Below, one piece after another: positions 60,683 to 64,000 of a stretch of DNA of 64,000 nt. Source of the DNA: Antarcticibacterium sp. 1MA-6-2 (lineage in GTDB: Bacteria; Bacteroidota; Bacteroidia; Flavobacteriales; Flavobacteriaceae); the NCBI RefSeq assembly GCF_021535135.1, contig NZ_CP091036.1:992001-1056000 (forward strand). The letters are read 5' to 3'. Numbering within the stretch: the first letter of the stretch is position 1; every line of letters starts with the position of its first letter. The translations under genes and the position numbers were made by a program. The notes under the pieces are model-generated. The model was not told where the DNA came from. It saw only the letters and a list, made by a program, of their open reading frames with translations, and ran no database searches.

Positions 60683-61716
60683 TGCTTATCTTCAAAATTC
60701 CACCAATTCTTTTGCGTATACTCTTTCCTTGTGTCCCAGGCCTCTCCTAATCTGGGAGCAACAAATTTTTGTCCCTCCTTTTTTGCTGCAGTCAACAGGC
60801 GCCGTATGGGTTCATTCCATGGATGTAAAGAGAGTACAAATTTTCCCCAATGCACAGGTACTAATATTTTTGCGTTCAGGTCTTTAGCGGCTAAAACCGT
60901 TTCTTCGGGCATCATGTGGATCTGTGGCCAATATTTGCTGTATTGACCACATTCCAAAAACACAAGATCAAAGGGGCCGTATTCCTCTCCTATTTTTTTG
61001 AACTCAGCGCTGTAACCGGAATCTCCGCCAACATAGATCTTTTGATCCGGCCACTGAAGAACAAATGATGACCATAGCGTATTAAACCTTGTAAAACTTC
61101 TGCCGGAAAAATGTCTTGAAGGCATAGCTGTTATAGTAAGGTTCTTAATCTGATGTTCTTCCCTCCAGCCCAGTTCTACGATCTTATTCTTCTCTACGCC
61201 CCAAAGCTCCAGATGCTCTCCTACTCCCAGGGAAGTGACTACTTTTTTCACCTTGGGGTGAATCTGCTTTATCAAAGGATAATCGAGATGATCGTAATGA
61301 TCGTGCGTGAGGATCAATAAATCAATTTCAGGAATATCTGCTGCTTTATAAATATCTGTTCCTGCAAAAGGTTTTCCGAAGAATTTTACAGGCGAAGCAT
61401 TTCCACTAAAAACAGGATCAATAAGGATTCTAAAGCCGTTATGATTTATAAAATAAGACGAGTGCCCGAACCATACAAACGTTGTTCTATCATTGCTTAA
61501 TGCGGAAAGATCGGTTTTTATGTGCGGTATTTCTTCTGAAGGAGTCACTGTAGCCGGACGGCTTATCATTGCTTTCATAATAACATAGAAAGGAACATCA
61601 TCAGGATTCATGGAAGTTGGCTCCACATTATGGAATTTTCCATCCCTGTAATTGGACTGTTTCTTAATTTTCTCCAGTCTTTCCCCTGAAGGTGCTTTAC
61701 CTACTCTTTTAAACAT
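60679..61716 (-). CDS. MBL-fold metallo-hydrolase, NAPE-PLD-like
   Basis: Start ATG 61716 is preferred to 61770, which would run into cydB. The metallo-beta-lactamase motif is LTHDHYDHLDYP (about 130), with VWFGHSSYFI, YVGGDSGYSAEF and VPVHWGKFVLSLHPW near the C-terminus. The overall layout (345 aa) is that of the NAPE-PLD/UlaG-like proteins, which cleave phospho-lipids or lactones. It lies just downstream of cydB and overlaps the methyltransferase gene. Confidence 0.85.
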   Translation of the reverse strand: MFKRVGKAPSGERLEKIKKQSNYRDGKFHNVEPTSMNPDDVPFYVIMKAMISRPATVTPSEEIPHIKTDLSALSNDRTTFVWFGHSSYFINHNGFRILIDPVFSGNASPVKFFGKPFAGTDIYKAADIPEIDLLILTHDHYDHLDYPLIKQIHPKVKKVVTSLGVGEHLELWGVEKNKIVELGWREEHQIKNLTITAMPSRHFSGRSFTRFNTLWSSFVLQWPDQKIYVGGDSGYSAEFKKIGEEYGPFDLVFLECGQYSKYWPQIHMMPEETVLAAKDLNAKILVPVHWGKFVLSLHPWNEPIRRLLTAAKKEGQKFVAPRLGEAWDTRKEYTQKNWWNFEDKQ

Positions 61717-61720
61717 AATT

Positions 61721-62779
61721 TCAATTCTCCTTCGGATTATATTCTTCGTATTCTCTTTCGTCCCCCTCAAGTATTTTTATCATTTTAAATGATTTCAATA
61801 AATGAAAGAGTCCCGGTAATATTACAAGCCCTCCAACGAGCAGCATGATCGCAAGGTTGGTGATACTGGATTGTGGCGCAAGGTCATCAAGAAGGCTCAC
61901 TCCGCCATCACTCGTAATTATAAGATATGGGAAATGTGCAACAATTGCTGCAAACAATATCAAGACTACCTGCAGCCCTGCCATAAATCTACTGCCGACC
62001 CTATTTTCTTTTTTAATAAATTTCCACAAAGGAAAAAGTAAAAGACCTGAAAGAAGAACAGCCCCCACAGAAACCGGATTTTTCAGGAAATCTGAGATGA
62101 ACTCCACTTCATTAAAATATCCCCAGGCAATAAGTATAAATCCAATTATTACCAGAACGATTGTAAAAATAGCAGATTTCCGGCTATATAATTTTTTATC
62201 TTCCCCTGTTGCTTCTCCAATTAGAAGTGTTGACGCCAGGAAGGCGCAGAGAGCAGCATAGAATAATCCTACCAAAAAAGCAAATAGGTTTAACCACGGT
62301 TCCATAAAGATGTCTCGAAACCCATAGTTAATGTAATCTTCAGTAACAATAATTTTTCCTCCTATAAGAGCTCCAAAAGACATTCCCAAAAAAATAGGTG
62401 TTATAAAACTTGAAATCCTGAACATCCAGTTGTATAGCACCTGAGATTTATCAATTACAGCATCGTAATGCCTGAAAACAAAAGAAACTCCTCTCATAGT
62501 AATACCGAGCAGAACAAGCGTTAGCGGGATATGAAGATAAATAACTACAAGATTAAAGTAAATGGGGAAAGCTACCCACAGAATAACTAGCAAAATGATG
62601 AGCCAAATATGGTTTGCCTCCCAAATTGGTCCCATAACCCTGTAAACCGTATTCCTGGTTGTTTCCTTTTCTTTTCCTGAAGAAAATAATTCTACTATCC
62701 CCGCCCCAAAGTCAGCTCCTCCCAGTAAGACGTACAGGAAAAAGGAGAACATCAGAAAAAACAGAACTACATATAGCAT
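61721..62779 (-). CDS. cydB: Cytochrome bd ubiquinol oxidase subunit II
   Basis: A 352-aa protein with about nine transmembrane segments, starting MLYVVLFFLMFSFFLYVLLGGADFGAGIVELF (GxDFGxG is diagnostic) and with VMGPIWEANHIWLIILLVILWVAFP (W-N-E/H region). It is the structural partner of CydA in the oxygen-reducing bd oxidase. It follows cydA after 1 bp, forming the operon cydA-cydB-MBL-methyltransferase by tight spacing. Intact frame. Confidence 0.95.
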   Translation of the reverse strand: MLYVVLFFLMFSFFLYVLLGGADFGAGIVELFSSGKEKETTRNTVYRVMGPIWEANHIWLIILLVILWVAFPIYFNLVVIYLHIPLTLVLLGITMRGVSFVFRHYDAVIDKSQVLYNWMFRISSFITPIFLGMSFGALIGGKIIVTEDYINYGFRDIFMEPWLNLFAFLVGLFYAALCAFLASTLLIGEATGEDKKLYSRKSAIFTIVLVIIGFILIAWGYFNEVEFISDFLKNPVSVGAVLLSGLLLFPLWKFIKKENRVGSRFMAGLQVVLILFAAIVAHFPYLIITSDGGVSLLDDLAPQSSITNLAIMLLVGGLVILPGLFHLLKSFKMIKILEGDEREYEEYNPKEN

Positions 62780-62780
62780 A

Positions 62781-64000
62781 TCATACAGTTGAAGAATTTA
62801 GAGCCTTTATTTGACGGTTCATAAGCCATGTGACTGTGATTGCCAAGATGCTATAGAGAACAACATACATATAGAAGCTGTATTCCATTCCAGGCATTGG
62901 TGTTACCGCATCTTTCGTACGCATGATCTTATGGATTATCCAGGGTTGCCTCCCTACTTCAGTAACTACCCATCCTGCTTCAATAGCAATAAATCCCATT
63001 GGTGCAAGGACAATAAAAAGTAACCAGTAAATTTTTGATTTAAACCAGGATTTCTTTTTAAGACTGATAAAATAAATTAATCCAGCCACCATTAATAATG
63101 TACCTATTCCTACCATAATTTGAAATGCTGTATGTACAATAGCCACAGGTGGTAATTCATCATCAGGAAAGTCATTAAGACCTTTAACTTCTGCATCAAA
63201 ATCTCCGAAGGCCAGGAAAGAAAGTGCTTTAGGAATTTCAATTTTGTGGGTTACAAGGCGGTTTTTCTCATCCACGATTCCGCCAAGATAAAGAGGAACA
63301 CCCTTACCTGTTTCGTAATGAGCTTCCATTGCGGCCAGTTTTACGGGCTGTCGCTGTGCGACATCCTTAGCAGAAAGATCTCCGCTCAGAGGTTGCAGGA
63401 AGGCAGCTACAGCTCCAAAGACGATGGCTATTTTAAAGGCCTTTGTATGAAGATCTACTTTTCTTCCTTTAAAGATCTGGAAAGCGTGAATACCTGCGAC
63501 TCCAAAGCTCGTGGCGACAAATGCTGCCAGGGTCATATGCAGCGCCTGTGTAAACCATGCGGGATTTAGAAAAGCCTGAACAGGATCAATATTTAGGAAA
63601 CGTCCATCAACATAATCAAATCCAACGGGGGCGTTCATCCAGCCATTTGCAGAAACTACCAGAATTCCCGATGCCACTCCCGAAAGCCCTATAATAACAC
63701 CAGTAAACCAATGGAATTTTTCTGGTATTTTTCCCCAGCCGTAGAGGTAGAATCCCAGAGCAATTGCTTCCACAAAAAACGCCGCACCTTCCAGGGAAAA
63801 TGGCATTCCAATAATAGGTCCCGCATGCTTCATAAATTCCGGCCAAAGCATTCCAAGTTCAAAGGACAAAGCAGTTCCTGATACTGCACCTGTAACGAAG
63901 AATATGGCTACTCCTTTTTGCCAGCTTTTAGTAAGTTGCAGATAAACAGGATTGCGGGTATTTAACCATTTTTTATGGGAGACTACCATGAAGAACGGCA
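62781..64000 (-). CDS. cydA: Cytochrome bd ubiquinol oxidase subunit I, N-terminus cut by window edge
   Basis: The frame is open to base 64000; the Met at 63989 is internal, since family members have about 40 more residues at the N-terminus, including the first haem-ligand His. Diagnostic parts are SGTALSFELGMLWPEFM, GQPAxL-type loop region (GDLSAKDVAQRQPVKLAAMEAHYET), and GWVVTEVGRQPW near the C-terminus (GRQPW motif). It oxidises quinol and reduces oxygen to water. It is the first gene of the operon visible here. Confidence 0.93.
   Translation of the reverse strand, partial: PFFMVVSHKKWLNTRNPVYLQLTKSWQKGVAIFFVTGAVSGTALSFELGMLWPEFMKHAGPIIGMPFSLEGAAFFVEAIALGFYLYGWGKIPEKFHWFTGVIIGLSGVASGILVVSANGWMNAPVGFDYVDGRFLNIDPVQAFLNPAWFTQALHMTLAAFVATSFGVAGIHAFQIFKGRKVDLHTKAFKIAIVFGAVAAFLQPLSGDLSAKDVAQRQPVKLAAMEAHYETGKGVPLYLGGIVDEKNRLVTHKIEIPKALSFLAFGDFDAEVKGLNDFPDDELPPVAIVHTAFQIMVGIGTLLMVAGLIYFISLKKKSWFKSKIYWLLFIVLAPMGFIAIEAGWVVTEVGRQPWIIHKIMRTKDAVTPMPGMEYSFYMYVVLYSILAITVTWLMNRQIKALNSSTV

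Noticed and set aside
1..64000. tRNA, rRNA, CRISPR array, insertion sequence or prophage
   Set aside because: No cloverleaf, direct-repeat array, transposase, integrase or phage gene was recognised.

Overview
The window comes from an AT-rich genome of the phylum Bacteroidota, most likely a marine or soil member of the Flavobacteriaceae. The evidence is a SusC/SusD pair, many short lipoprotein signal peptides, TAnnTTTG-type -7 promoter elements, LytTR and 2TM-domain signalling genes, the RDD/SpoIIM/DUF4129/DUF4350/MoxR/DUF58 membrane cluster, and best-guess homologies that all point to flavobacteria. No rRNA, tRNA, CRISPR array, insertion sequence or phage was seen.

Layout. 0-1.4 kb: an APP1-type phosphatidate phosphatase fragment divergent from a lipid kinase. 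1.6-15.3 kb: a SusC/SusD uptake pair, two very large FG-GAP/ASPIC-UnbV lipoproteins, a vanadium-haloperoxidase-like PAP2 lipoprotein and a GyrI-like protein. 15.4-23.2 kb: a sugar-oxidation locus (GMC oxidoreductase with its small subunit, two TIM-barrel isomerases, an MFS permease, a Gfo/Idh dehydrogenase and a DUF1080 3-keto-glycoside hydrolase). 23.3-35.3 kb: an alpha/beta-hydrolase-OsmC fusion, AI-2E transporter, Cu/Zn SOD, a LytS/LytR-type two-component system with 2TM domains, NDH-2, an ECF sigma factor with a membrane partner, a fatty-acid-hydroxylase-like protein, PlsC, a CoA-pyrophosphatase-like Nudix protein and a cyclophilin. 35.3-42.1 kb: the MoxR/DUF58 cluster. 42.2-50.4 kb: OxyR, AIM24, thioesterase, PadR/PspC, TrxB and a TRIC-like channel. 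50.7-54.1 kb: a glycan operon with GT4, UDP-galactopyranose mutase and a glycosidase-like protein. 54.1-64 kb: a dehydrogenase, a three-gene acyl-CoA carboxylase, a second desaturase-like protein, a methyltransferase, an MBL hydrolase and cytochrome bd oxidase (cydA runs off the end).

The most striking feature is not a gene. More than twenty otherwise normal genes are broken by +1 or +2 frameshifts or a stop. Nearly every break sits at a CTAG-like word (ACTTAGT, ACTAAGC, GCTTAAGC, ACCTAGT and so on). Protein context shows that each word stands where the hexamer RCCGGY should be. By eye I find no intact RCCGGY anywhere in the 64 kb, although roughly a hundred CCGG sites in the other flanking contexts are intact. 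After the repairs every one of these genes has a length divisible by three and a normal family length. The simplest reading is that this genome carries a cytosine modification at RCCGGY (the Cfr10I/BsrFI specificity) which made a long-read basecaller fail at every site. The broken genes are therefore probably intact in the cell, and the error pattern is a footprint of an RCCGGY DNA-modification system encoded outside this window. A smaller second class of errors consists of one-base losses in homopolymers.
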